NCBI GenBank assembly: GCA_020629095.1
Contig: JAHDDZ010000018.1
Coordinates: 1-14,233, forward strand
DNA length: 14,233 nt
Origin: Candidatus Altimarinota bacterium
Lineage (GTDB): Bacteria > Patescibacteriota > Gracilibacteria > UBA4473
Direction: 5' to 3'
Position numbers and translations under genes: made by a program. Of the stretch, positions 6,917 to 13,789 are shown in pieces (positions within the stretch are counted from its first letter, which is position 1; the number at the start of each line of letters is the position of its first letter). The notes below the pieces were generated by a model. That model ran no database searches, was not told the origin of the DNA, and saw only the letters and a list, made by a program, of their open reading frames with translations.

Positions 6917-8669
6917 TGCCGGGGGGCTTCGTGGTAACATCCACTAGCACCGCGCCAATGCCTGGAAGGATTGCAAGAATGTTCTTGGCAACCTCTGTCA
7001 AAAATGATAATGGCAATTTTCCGACGCTGGCGCTCATGGCATCGATGCTATCAACCGGACGCAGAACAATAGTTTCCCCACCCCCAAATGAAAGAGGAAC
7101 CAGTACAACTGGAAATTGCCAAATGCGGCTATAGTAGTTTTGGTCAAGTAATGCCTGTGTGACAATTGCATCTGCCTCCTGCAGCGTGTTGATTCTGCCA
7201 GGAGAAATATAGCCTTCGAGGCGACTGATGGTTGTAGTTTTTTTGCGTATTGCAAGTGGCACAAGACACCGGTTTATCTCACTGTTTTGGTTGATCAACT
7301 CGGTTGATTTCTCTTCATATTTTGACAGCTCCTGAGAGCTTTCCAGCAACATGGCTGGGCTTGCATAGGTTCGAAAATCACCCTGAACCCCAACAGACTG
7401 AATGGGGAGTTGTACCCAGTTTTCGTTCAGGTCCACCTCTACAGATGCTGGTTCGGCGCTGCACAAAATGCGTACTCCTAGGCCCGGCCCTGGAAACGGA
7501 TGCCGCCAAATAAGTTCCTCTGGCAGCCCTAAAGACAGCCCCAACTCTCGCACTTCATCCTTATAAAGATCCGCAACAGGCTCAATTACCAACCCTTTTG
7601 CAATCATTTCTTCTATTTCTGGAATCCGATTATGATGTGTTTTAATCTTTGCAGCATGCTTTGTTGCACCTGTTTCGATTGTGTCTGGATAAATTGTTCC
7701 CTGTGCCAAAACCCAATTTTCGCCCAGTGGGTGATCGCTAAAGTATTCTTTCTGAACCTGTAAAAAGCTCTGCCCGATAATGTTTCGTTTTTCTTCTGGG
7801 TCCGTTTTTCCCTCTAGGTTTTTTAAAAATACATCATTTGCATCAATTACCGTCAGGTTTGCGCCGATAGCGATAAGTGACCTTTCAACCCAGTCTCGTT
7901 CGTTTTTCCGAAGGAGCCCCGTGTCAACAAAGACTCCACGGACTCTGTCTCCTCCTAAAATTTGGCTCAGAAGTGAAAAACACACGGTGCTGTCGACTCC
8001 GCCACTGACAAACAAAAACACATTTCGGTCGCCCACTTGTGCTTTGATTCGCTCAGCTTGGCTTGCCAAAAAGTGTTTCATAGACCAGCTTTTTTCGGCT
8101 TTTGTGATCTGCACAAAGTTGCTCAGCAACACGGCACCAAACTCGCTGTGGGTCACTTCTGGATGAAATTGAATGCCAAATCGCTGTTTGGCTTTGTCCC
8201 ACACGGCTGCGTTAGCGCACTCTGGCGTTGCCCCAGTCGAGGTAAATCCAGCGGGCAGTTCGCTTACTTGGTCCCAGTGGCTCATCCAAAAAGTTGATTG
8301 CGCCGGTATGTTTGTAAAGAGCGGACAGGCTGTGTCAGTCATCACCTGTGCCGCGCCATACTCTCTTTTTTTGCCGGCGGTCACGGTGCCGCCCAGCGTG
8401 TGGCACAAGTACTGGTGTCCATAGCAAATTCCTAAAATCGGCTTGCCGCAGTTTAGGCTCTCCTCCGGCATTTGAGGGCTTCCGTCAGCTGTCACACTTT
8501 GGGGGCCGCCCGATAAAATAACTCCTTTAATATGACTCGCAGAGAGCGTCTCTTTTGTTGCCGCCTCTGGGCTGATTATCTCTGTCCAGACCCCAATGCG
8601 CCGAATGCGACTAGCAATGAGATGGGCGTATTGTCCTCCGAAATCAACAATGATAATAGTATCTCTCAT
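6900..8669 (-). CDS. guaA: GMP synthetase, glutamine-hydrolysing, long form
   Basis: The enzyme converts XMP to GMP with ATP and glutamine. The N-terminal class I glutamine amidotransferase domain has nucleophile Cys82 in GICYGHQ and His169/Glu171 in FHPEV. The ATP pyrophosphatase domain has the PP-loop SGGVDST (222-228), GTIYPDTIETG (324-334) and RHPFPGPGLGVR (389-400). At 589 residues it exceeds the usual bacterial 510-530. Extra sequence of about 60-70 residues lies between FPGPGLGVR and the LQEADAIV helix, and LPIQSVGVQGD (421-431) comes before that helix. This order, with TPL/VPL-type and KPPGTIEWE segments, recalls the long GMP synthetase known from human rather than the short E. coli form. 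The gene follows folB by 7 nt and has a promoter-like sequence at its own start. Its end overlaps the convergent nucleotidyltransferase gene. Confidence 0.95.
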   Translation of the reverse strand: MRDTIIIVDFGGQYAHLIASRIRRIGVWTEIISPEAATKETLSASHIKGVILSGGPQSVTADGSPQMPEESLNCGKPILGICYGHQYLCHTLGGTVTAGKKREYGAAQVMTDTACPLFTNIPAQSTFWMSHWDQVSELPAGFTSTGATPECANAAVWDKAKQRFGIQFHPEVTHSEFGAVLLSNFVQITKAEKSWSMKHFLASQAERIKAQVGDRNVFLFVSGGVDSTVCFSLLSQILGGDRVRGVFVDTGLLRKNERDWVERSLIAIGANLTVIDANDVFLKNLEGKTDPEEKRNIIGQSFLQVQKEYFSDHPLGENWVLAQGTIYPDTIETGATKHAAKIKTHHNRIPEIEEMIAKGLVIEPVADLYKDEVRELGLSLGLPEELIWRHPFPGPGLGVRILCSAEPASVEVDLNENWVQLPIQSVGVQGDFRTYASPAMLLESSQELSKYEEKSTELINQNSEINRCLVPLAIRKKTTTISRLEGYISPGRINTLQEADAIVTQALLDQNYYSRIWQFPVVLVPLSFGGGETIVLRPVDSIDAMSASVGKLPLSFLTEVAKNILAILPGIGAVLVDVTTKPPGTIEWE

Positions 8670-8675
8670 GGCTTG

Positions 8676-8703
8676 ACTATAGGTCTTTTTCAGTGGCTGT
8701 CAC
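8676..8703 (-). promoter_or_regulatory. Predicted internal promoter of guaA
   Basis: On the minus strand GTGACA (8703-8698, 5/6), a 16-bp spacer and TATAGT (8681-8676, 5/6) end 6 nt before the guaA ATG. The -10 contains the TAG stop codon of folB. guaA could thus be transcribed alone as a leaderless mRNA as well as from the folB promoter. Confidence 0.5.
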
Positions 8704-9018
8704 GCTGATTTTTGCATCAGTAAATGGCGACTTGTGTACGGTAATGGCAATCCCGGAAAGCTCTTTGATGCTGCTTAGTTCTTGTAAAATATCTCGCAGA
8801 ATTGCCTCAACTAGGTCATATTCTTTTCCAGCAAAAGATTTCACAGTATTATAAATAGTACTGTAATCAACCACATCATTAATATTATCTGTTTGGCTGC
8901 CTTTTGTGGCATCTGCAGAAAAAAATATATCAACCAAAACGGTTTGAAGGGCGACTCTTTCGCTGTAAGGAACGCCAAGATGGAGTGGTAATTCGATATC
9001 TTGCAAATAGTATTTCAT
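8677..9018 (-). CDS. folB: Dihydroneopterin aldolase
   Basis: FolB cleaves 7,8-dihydroneopterin to 6-hydroxymethyl-dihydropterin and glycolaldehyde in folate synthesis; the product feeds FolK, encoded at 13349. The 113-residue protein has normal family length. Diagnostic features are HLGVPYSERVALQTV with Glu20 (13-27), NDVVDYSTIY (47-56), DLVEAIL with Glu71, and the catalytic-type Lys96 in TVHKSPF. FolB and epimerase-type homologues are hard to separate by eye, but the folK gene in the window supports aldolase. The ATG at 9018 is 18 bp from the divergent pyrD start. The gene is followed after 7 nt by guaA on the same strand. Confidence 0.88.
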   Translation of the reverse strand: MKYYLQDIELPLHLGVPYSERVALQTVLVDIFFSADATKGSQTDNINDVVDYSTIYNTVKSFAGKEYDLVEAILRDILQELSSIKELSGIAITVHKSPFTDAKISVTATEKDL

Positions 9019-9029
9019 GGCTCTATACT
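9001..9029 (+). promoter_or_regulatory. Promoter of pyrD, interlocked with the folB promoter
   Basis: TTGCAA (9001-9006), a 17-bp spacer and TATACT (9024-9029) end 7 nt before the ATG at 9037. The -35 lies inside the folB coding region. The -10 occupies almost the same bases as the folB -10 on the other strand. Confidence 0.65.
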
Positions 9030-9053
9030 ACTACTAATGAACCAATCTGTAAA
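9025..9053 (-). promoter_or_regulatory. Promoter of folB, interlocked with the pyrD promoter
   Basis: On the minus strand TTTACA (9053-9048, 5/6), a 17-bp spacer and TAGTAT (9030-9025, 4/6) end 6 nt before the folB ATG at 9018. The -35 lies inside the pyrD coding region. The overlap with the pyrD -10 implies that polymerase can open only one promoter at a time. Confidence 0.6.
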
Positions 9054-9921
9054 CTTCTTGGGGCGCACTCTTTCAGGCCCAATCATAACGGCTCCGTGCC
9101 CAGCGGCTTGGAGTGCAAATGATTTGATAGAACTGATGCAGTCTGGCGCGGGAGCGGTCACGACAAAATCTGTCACAAAAGACCATCGAAAAGGCAACGC
9201 AGAGCCTCGAGAGTATTATTGGAACGAGTCAAGCATTAACGCCGTTGGCCTGGCGAATGACGGAATTGCGGCACACGTAGAGTACATAAAAACAGCGGTG
9301 GCAGCTGTGCCCAATGTGCCAGTTATTATCAGCATTGCGGGGTTTGGCACAGAGGAGTATGTTGATTGCGTAGTGGCGGCGAGCCAGTCACCAGAGATAT
9401 TTGCAATAGAGTTAAATTTGAGCTGCCCAAACACAGAGCATAACATTATTGCAGATGACCCGAAACTAGTTGGGGCGGTCTTGTCAGCGGTCTGCAAACA
9501 TAACCAGAAACCACTTGGGATAAAGGTAAATCCGACTAATAGCCAGCAGCTAGCAGATGCGATTGTGGCAGTGGCAGATAGTCACGGAGTTGATTTTATT
9601 ACTTGCACAAACACCGTTGGAGGGGCATATTTGGCGCAAGCTGACGGAGCCCCTGTGCTAGCAGCAAATGGCGGTTTCGGGGGTTTGGCTGGGGCATCGA
9701 TTTCAGCCATCTCAATCGGCACACTTGTGCGATATAAATCGGCCATAGAACGCCAAAAAAGTGATATAGAAATCATTTCTGTTGGAGGTGTCACAACTGG
9801 CGCAGAGGCACAAAAACGTCTTCATTTGGGGGCGTCTGTTGTCGGGATTGCAACACCGATAATGATACATGGGGCAGTTGTGGTTGGCCAGATAAATGCT
9901 GAAATGAATGTGAAGGGGTAG
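9037..9921 (+). CDS. pyrD: Dihydroorotate dehydrogenase, class 1A-like
   Basis: This FMN enzyme oxidises dihydroorotate to orotate in pyrimidine synthesis. The 294-residue barrel shows the substrate and flavin motifs TTKSVTKDHRKGN (42-54) with Lys44, NAVGLANDG (68-76), the catalytic-base Cys130 in ELNLSCPNT, KPLGIKVNP (158-166), TNTVGG (191-196) and ANGGFGGLAGASI (210-222), plus SVGGV for phosphate binding. Cys rather than Ser as the base marks class 1. The GGFGGLAGA segment resembles the fumarate-using class 1A more than the NAD-linked 1B, and no pyrK-like partner gene is adjacent. Class assignment is by eye. The ATG at 9037, not the TTG at 9001 inside folB, fits both the family N-terminus and the promoter. 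The C-terminus is slightly short. Confidence 0.92.
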   Translation: MNQSVNFLGRTLSGPIITAPCPAAWSANDLIELMQSGAGAVTTKSVTKDHRKGNAEPREYYWNESSINAVGLANDGIAAHVEYIKTAVAAVPNVPVIISIAGFGTEEYVDCVVAASQSPEIFAIELNLSCPNTEHNIIADDPKLVGAVLSAVCKHNQKPLGIKVNPTNSQQLADAIVAVADSHGVDFITCTNTVGGAYLAQADGAPVLAANGGFGGLAGASISAISIGTLVRYKSAIERQKSDIEIISVGGVTTGAEAQKRLHLGASVVGIATPIMIHGAVVVGQINAEMNVKG

Positions 9922-9933
9922 CCTTTTCAGGCT
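9920..9933 (+). terminator. Weak hairpin at the end of pyrD
   Basis: agcct (9920-9924) pairs with aggct (9929-9933) around a tttc loop and overlaps the pyrD stop. No T-tract follows, so at best it is a weak or partial terminator. The loop overlaps a -35-like sequence of the next gene. Confidence 0.3.
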
Positions 9934-9953
9934 GGTAATGTGTGCATTATAAT
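9924..9953 (+). promoter_or_regulatory. Predicted promoter of the 113-aa gene
   Basis: A weak -35, TTTTCA (9924-9929, 4/6), an 18-bp spacer and a perfect TATAAT (9948-9953) end 6 nt before the ATG at 9960. Confidence 0.6.
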
Positions 9954-9959
9954 AAGCTG

Positions 9960-10301
9960 ATGCGTAGATTTATTCAGTTTTTATATTCAGAGTGGAAGAT
10001 GCTTTTGGTGGCAGCGCTTGGTGTGCTGATAAGCATGTGGGCAGCAAGCTCTACTAATACAAGTCTTCAGGGAAATGTCTTTTTAGCAACAGATTTTGAC
10101 AGGCCAGTTTATTCCTTTGGGGCAGATGGAACCCATGCGCAGATAGAAAACCCGCCAGTTTGCAGTGAAACAGGTCAATCTTGGAGTATTAAAAAATCAG
10201 CCATGCGGACCTTTGGAAAGGGAAAGGCAATGCAAGAGAATTTTTACAAAATAGAAGAAAGAGCTGATTTCTTTGCAGTAACACGGCTGCTCTGTCGCTA
10301 G
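9960..10301 (+). CDS. Unknown 113-aa protein with one N-terminal membrane segment
   Basis: I do not recognise this protein. It has a short basic N-terminus, then a hydrophobic segment at about residues 14-27 (LLVAALGVLISMWA) that looks like a signal anchor. A polar domain follows, with CSETGQSWSIKK and a basic, Lys-rich central part, and there is a Cys near the C-terminus (RLLCR). The orientation is probably N-in with the polar domain outside. It is small enough to be partner-dependent. The ATG at 9960 follows a perfect TATAAT; the in-frame GTG at 9942 would precede that element. The gene sits between pyrD and a DUF4349 membrane protein, 38 and 39 bp away, and has its own promoter, so no function follows from context. 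Confidence 0.6.
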   Translation: MRRFIQFLYSEWKMLLVAALGVLISMWAASSTNTSLQGNVFLATDFDRPVYSFGADGTHAQIENPPVCSETGQSWSIKKSAMRTFGKGKAMQENFYKIEERADFFAVTRLLCR

Positions 10302-10305
10302 GCAT

Positions 10306-10334
10306 TTGACCCAGACATGCTGCTTCCGTATCAT
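10306..10334 (+). promoter_or_regulatory. Promoter of the DUF4349 gene
   Basis: TTGACC (10306-10311, 5/6), a 17-bp spacer and TATCAT (10329-10334, 5/6) end 6 nt before the ATG at 10341. It decides the start codon: the in-frame ATG at 10317 lies between -35 and -10. Confidence 0.7.
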
Positions 10335-10340
10335 GAGCGC

Positions 10341-11309
10341 ATGAGAAAAATTCTTCGACTGTTAATCGCTTTGGCAATTCTGTGCATTTCAGCTTTGCTG
10401 CTCTTTTTTGTATGGCAGCAAATGAATGGATCTACTGATGCTCCAACGGTTCTTAGAACGGAACGAGCAAACACGGATATGGACATGGCAGATGCAATGG
10501 AGGAGTCTATAGAATATCAGGCAGCAGAGTCCGTTGGTCGGGCAAAAACAGTGGCAAGCTCAGTTGTGCCAGATGAGGCTATAGATGGCGCAATAGATGA
10601 CCGATATGTGGTCAAAAGTGCTTCGCTTGAGCTTGAGGTTGGTGATGCAGAGGAAACACTTGCCAGTGTCGAGTTTGAAGTGGGTCGACTGGAGGGATTT
10701 ATTTCAAATGTGCGGAGTTATAATGCAGGCGAAAATCGACTCGGGTACCGGCTGGTGGTGCAGGTGCCAGAGGTTGAAATGGAGAATTTGACACTCACAC
10801 TTTTAGATATGGGAGAAAAGCTGTCCTATAGTTTTTCGCAGCAAGATGTCACAGCGAGCGTTACCGATCGTGACTTTGAAATACAACGGCTGACAGCGCT
10901 GCGAGCGACTTACCTTAACATGCTTGCTTCGTTTGAACAAAAGCCAGAAACGGACTTGCAGCAGATTTTTCAGGTAAACCAAGAGATTAGCAAAGTAGAT
11001 AGCCAGCTTGCGCGCATGCAGCAACAGCAGCGAAAAGAGCTGGCACGAGTCGAGTTTGCCACGCTCAACTTGCACCTGCGGCCAGTTGATCAGGCTATCC
11101 GTGTGCAGGGCAGCGACTGGTCATTTCGAAAAAGCCTTATAAACGCACAACAGCGCATGGTGCGAAACTTTCATGTTGCGGTTGATAAAATCTTGAGCCT
11201 ACTTTCATCCCTTCCGCAGTGGGGTCCTGTGGTTGTTATCGGTATCATTATGATTATTATTTTGCGTCGAGTTTTTCGAAATTTGATGAATGACGAAGTT
11301 TCAGAATGA
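10341..11309 (+). CDS. DUF4349 membrane-anchored protein
   Basis: The 322-residue product has a basic start (MRKILR) and a signal-anchor helix at about 5-26, then an acidic low-complexity linker. The DUF4349 region begins near residue 84 (VVKSASLELEV), continues through RLVVQVPEVEMENL and the QQDVTASVTDRDFEIQRL core, and includes a coiled coil with repeated Gln/Glu/Arg heptads (about 205-235, ending in RMQQQQRKEL). A second transmembrane helix lies at about 295-312 with a basic cytoplasmic tail. It is therefore an extracytoplasmic domain held at both ends. DUF4349 proteins have no agreed function; some are annotated as putative lipoproteins, but no lipobox Cys is convincing here. The TGA stop overlaps the next start (ATGA), so translation of the holB-like gene is probably coupled. 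Confidence 0.8.
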   Translation: MRKILRLLIALAILCISALLLFFVWQQMNGSTDAPTVLRTERANTDMDMADAMEESIEYQAAESVGRAKTVASSVVPDEAIDGAIDDRYVVKSASLELEVGDAEETLASVEFEVGRLEGFISNVRSYNAGENRLGYRLVVQVPEVEMENLTLTLLDMGEKLSYSFSQQDVTASVTDRDFEIQRLTALRATYLNMLASFEQKPETDLQQIFQVNQEISKVDSQLARMQQQQRKELARVEFATLNLHLRPVDQAIRVQGSDWSFRKSLINAQQRMVRNFHVAVDKILSLLSSLPQWGPVVVIGIIMIIILRRVFRNLMNDEVSE

Positions 11310-11995
11310 GCCATCTTTTACGCCAGGCAGAGGCTGAAAAGTTGACTAATCGTTTGCTCCTGAGTGGAGAAGATTGTTGGGATTTAGCCGAATCTATTGC
11401 CACTGCAGTGCAAGGATCCAACTGGGTACACGACGGCGATGTGCTTGTTATTACAGATGATGGCACGACCATTAAAGTAGGTGAGGATGAGGGAGATCTG
11501 AGGACGATGCGTGGGTTGACCCAGTGGGCTCACAGAACCCCACGGGCTGGTGCTTGGCGAGTTGTTATGATTGAAAATGTGGAACGGATGACGCTAAATG
11601 CCAGCAACGCGTTTCTAAAGCTGCTCGAAGAACCGCCGACACGAACGCGGTTTATTTTAACTACAAAAAATCACCACCAACTGCTTGCAACTATCCTTAG
11701 TAGAGTTGATATTCACTGCATTCCAACTGATATAAGAACAGGGTCAGATAGCCTTGTTTTGCAGTTTTTAAATGGCAATTTGGCAGATCGACTGGCACTG
11801 GTTCACTCACTTGATGCTGAGATAAAAAAAGCAAAAACGACTGGAAAGTGGAAGGAATATATGCTGGACTTGCTTTTGGGGGCCAGAATGCATGCGCCAG
11901 AGCAGCTACCGCGCATTTGGCAGTCGTTTCGGCGGTTGCAGCAAAATGCCAATCCGCGGTTTGTAATGGAGCATTTATCACTCGACTTGGGCTGA
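11306..11995 (+). CDS. holB: DNA polymerase III delta-prime-like clamp-loader subunit, short form
   Basis: Delta-prime is the stator of the clamp loader that places the beta clamp on DNA. The recognisable core is VVMIENVERMTLNASNAFLK (86-105), then LLEEPPTRTRFILTT and LLATILSRVDIHCI. At 229 residues it is much shorter than the 330-residue E. coli protein. The four-Cys zinc module is missing and there is no Walker A motif, which is also degenerate in many delta-prime proteins. The SRC motif reads SRV. The C-terminal collar domain is largely reduced to about 75 residues. The start overlaps the DUF4349 stop by 4 bp. No -10 element or Shine-Dalgarno sequence precedes it, consistent with translational coupling. 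It could instead be annotated generically as an AAA-type clamp-loader protein. Confidence 0.82.
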   Translation: MSHLLRQAEAEKLTNRLLLSGEDCWDLAESIATAVQGSNWVHDGDVLVITDDGTTIKVGEDEGDLRTMRGLTQWAHRTPRAGAWRVVMIENVERMTLNASNAFLKLLEEPPTRTRFILTTKNHHQLLATILSRVDIHCIPTDIRTGSDSLVLQFLNGNLADRLALVHSLDAEIKKAKTTGKWKEYMLDLLLGARMHAPEQLPRIWQSFRRLQQNANPRFVMEHLSLDLG

Positions 11996-12008
11996 TATTT
12001 GTTTTACA
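11976..12008 (+). terminator. Weak hairpin at the end of the holB-like gene
   Basis: tatca (11976-11980) can pair with tgata (11993-11997), which includes the stop codon. It is followed by a T-rich stretch (ttgtttt). The stem is short and A-T rich, so termination would be weak. The 12-nt loop holds the purB -35-like hexamer. Confidence 0.25.
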
Positions 12009-12010
12009 AT
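11982..12010 (+). promoter_or_regulatory. Predicted promoter of purB
   Basis: TCGACT (11982-11987, 4/6), a 17-bp spacer and TACAAT (12005-12010, 5/6) end 7 nt before the ATG at 12018. This favours the ATG over the GTG directly before it. Confidence 0.5.
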
Positions 12011-12017
12011 CCGCGTG

Positions 12018-13352
12018 ATGAAAAAAAATCTTTCCCCGCTAGACGGTCGATATGCTGCAAAGGTATCAGCAATATCCCCCATTTTTTCCGAGTTTGGACT
12101 CATGCGGTACCGAACAATTGTTGAAAGTCGGTGGCTTCAGTTTTTATCAAAGAAGGGAATAGCACCAGCACTTTCGGCTGAAACAATAGAGAAATTGACG
12201 AAGTTGGAAGCACATTTTTCAGAAGAGCACTATCTACAGATTAAAGAAATTGAGGCGAAAACAAACCATGATGTGAAGGCCGTAGAGTACTTTTTACAAT
12301 CAATTGTATCAGCAGAACACCATAGCTGGATTCACTTTGCGTGCACCTCAGAGGATATTAATAACACGGCTTATGGCTTGATGCTGAAAGACGGTCGAGC
12401 GCATATTTTGGGTGAGATGAAAAGGCTGATTGAAGACCTTTCGACAAAGGCAAAAGACTGGAAAGCTGAGCCGCTTTTGTCGCTGACACATGGGCAAAGC
12501 GCAACTCCGACCACGCTTGGAAAAGAAGTGGCGGTCTTTGTGCATCGACTGAAAAGCACGCATAGGTTCATCGAGCAAGTGCCAGTTACAGCGAAGATAA
12601 ATGGGGCAACGGGCACGTTTAGTGCGCACGTGGTAGCTGTGCCAAATGCTGATTGGGCGGCGCTGAGTCAGCAGTTTATCACGACTGAGCTGGGACTTGT
12701 GCATAACCCGCTAACAGCGCAAATTGAGCCACACGACCATGCAGCCCGCATTCTTTATGGGCTCTCAGAATTCTCAACTATTATGGTCGATTTGTGCCGA
12801 GACATGTGGGGATATATCAGCCGCGGAGTCATGGGACAAAAGGCCGTGGCGGGCGAAGTTGGGTCAAGCACGATGCCGCACAAGGTTAACCCAATTGACT
12901 TTGAAAATGCAGAAGGGAATTGTAAATTAGCACGTGGAATTGCGCTAACGCTTGCGACAGAGCTGCCGGCAAGTCGATTCCAAAGAGACCTGACAGACAG
13001 CACGCTCCAGCGCAATTTTGGGCTCGTTTTTGGGCACATGATCTTAGCGCTAAAGGCGCTTGAGAAGGGGCTTTCAAAGATTTCTCCAAACACAGAAAAG
13101 CTTATAATTGAGCTGCAAAATGCGCCAGAGGTTCTGACCGAGGCGGTTCAAACGGTTTTGCGTGCAGAGGGTGCGGCAGATGCCTATGAGCAGCTGAAGC
13201 AATTTAGTCGCGGAAAAGCGCTGACGCTAAGTGAAATCAGAGCATTTATAGACCAATCAAGTTTGTCTGATGCAGCTAAAACAAGACTCAATGGGCTGAC
13301 GCCAAGTACGTATATTGGCCTGGCAGAGCATCTTGTCACTGACCACATATGA
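12018..13352 (+). CDS. purB: Adenylosuccinate lyase, E. coli-type
   Basis: PurB acts twice in purine synthesis, releasing fumarate from SAICAR and from adenylosuccinate to give AMP. The 444-residue product matches the E. coli-type subfamily from its start (LSPLDGRYAAKV). Substrate-site motifs are EAKTNHDVKAVE (79-90), FACTSEDINNTAYG (107-120), THGQSATPTTLGKE (157-170) with the general-acid-type His158, and the fumarase/aspartase signature GSSTMPHKVNPIDFEN (282-297) carrying the catalytic serine loop. QRDLTDSTLQRNF follows near 323. It belongs to the superfamily of fumarase and argininosuccinate lyase, but the SPLDGRY start is specific for PurB. The codons after ATG form a run of eight A (12021-12028). 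The stop overlaps the folK start by ATGA. Confidence 0.96.
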   Translation: MKKNLSPLDGRYAAKVSAISPIFSEFGLMRYRTIVESRWLQFLSKKGIAPALSAETIEKLTKLEAHFSEEHYLQIKEIEAKTNHDVKAVEYFLQSIVSAEHHSWIHFACTSEDINNTAYGLMLKDGRAHILGEMKRLIEDLSTKAKDWKAEPLLSLTHGQSATPTTLGKEVAVFVHRLKSTHRFIEQVPVTAKINGATGTFSAHVVAVPNADWAALSQQFITTELGLVHNPLTAQIEPHDHAARILYGLSEFSTIMVDLCRDMWGYISRGVMGQKAVAGEVGSSTMPHKVNPIDFENAEGNCKLARGIALTLATELPASRFQRDLTDSTLQRNFGLVFGHMILALKALEKGLSKISPNTEKLIIELQNAPEVLTEAVQTVLRAEGAADAYEQLKQFSRGKALTLSEIRAFIDQSSLSDAAKTRLNGLTPSTYIGLAEHLVTDHI

Positions 13353-13750
13353 TATTAATTGCGGTCGGTTCAAGCATCGGCAGTGCTCAAAACCACTTTG
13401 CTGCAGCTGAGGAGTTTTTACAAAAACAAGGCATCATGGTTGTACAAAAATCAGATAATTTCATGTTTCCACCATGGGGCGGGATTGCCAAAAATGAATT
13501 TACAAATGCAGTCTGGCAGTTAAAAACAGACAAGAGTCCAGATGCGCTTTTGGCTCAACTGCAAGCAGCGGAAGACGCCTCTGGCCGAGACAGATCAACC
13601 AGATGGGGAGATAGGACTTTGGATTTAGATATTTTGATTTATAATGATGAGAAAATAGAAACAGCTGATTTGAAATTGCCGCACCCAGGCATGTTAAAGC
13701 GGGACTTTGTGTTGATTCCGCTCTTAGATTTATTGCAAAAATTAGCGTAG
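13349..13750 (+). CDS. folK: 6-hydroxymethyl-7,8-dihydropterin pyrophosphokinase
   Basis: FolK moves pyrophosphate from ATP to hydroxymethyl-dihydropterin, the step after FolB. The 133-residue protein is a little shorter than the 158-residue E. coli enzyme. It has the glycine-rich start IAVGSSIGSAQNHF (GSS in place of the common GSN), PPWGGIAKNEFTNAVW (41-56), and the signature RDRSTRWGDRTLDLDILIY (80-98) with the magnesium-binding pair Asp92 and Asp94. LPHPGMLKRDFVLIPL (110-125) follows. The usual WGPR reads WGDR. The gene starts within the purB stop (ATGA), with no promoter-like or ribosome-binding sequence of its own, so it should be co-transcribed and translationally coupled with purB. 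Confidence 0.92.
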   Translation: MILIAVGSSIGSAQNHFAAAEEFLQKQGIMVVQKSDNFMFPPWGGIAKNEFTNAVWQLKTDKSPDALLAQLQAAEDASGRDRSTRWGDRTLDLDILIYNDEKIETADLKLPHPGMLKRDFVLIPLLDLLQKLA

Positions 13751-13764
13751 GAAGGACTACAAAT

Positions 13765-13789
13765 AGGCATTGATTTGTGCCTCATTTTA
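13765..13789 (+). terminator. Weak hairpin after folK
   Basis: aggca (13765-13769) pairs with tgcct (13778-13782) around an 8-nt loop, then cattttat. The stem is short, so it is a weak terminator at most. The loop contains the -35-like TTGATT of gshA. Confidence 0.35.

Noticed and set aside
10317..10340. Earlier ATG for the DUF4349 protein
   Set aside because: It lies between a good -35 and -10; the later ATG at 10341 gives a normal basic signal-anchor start.
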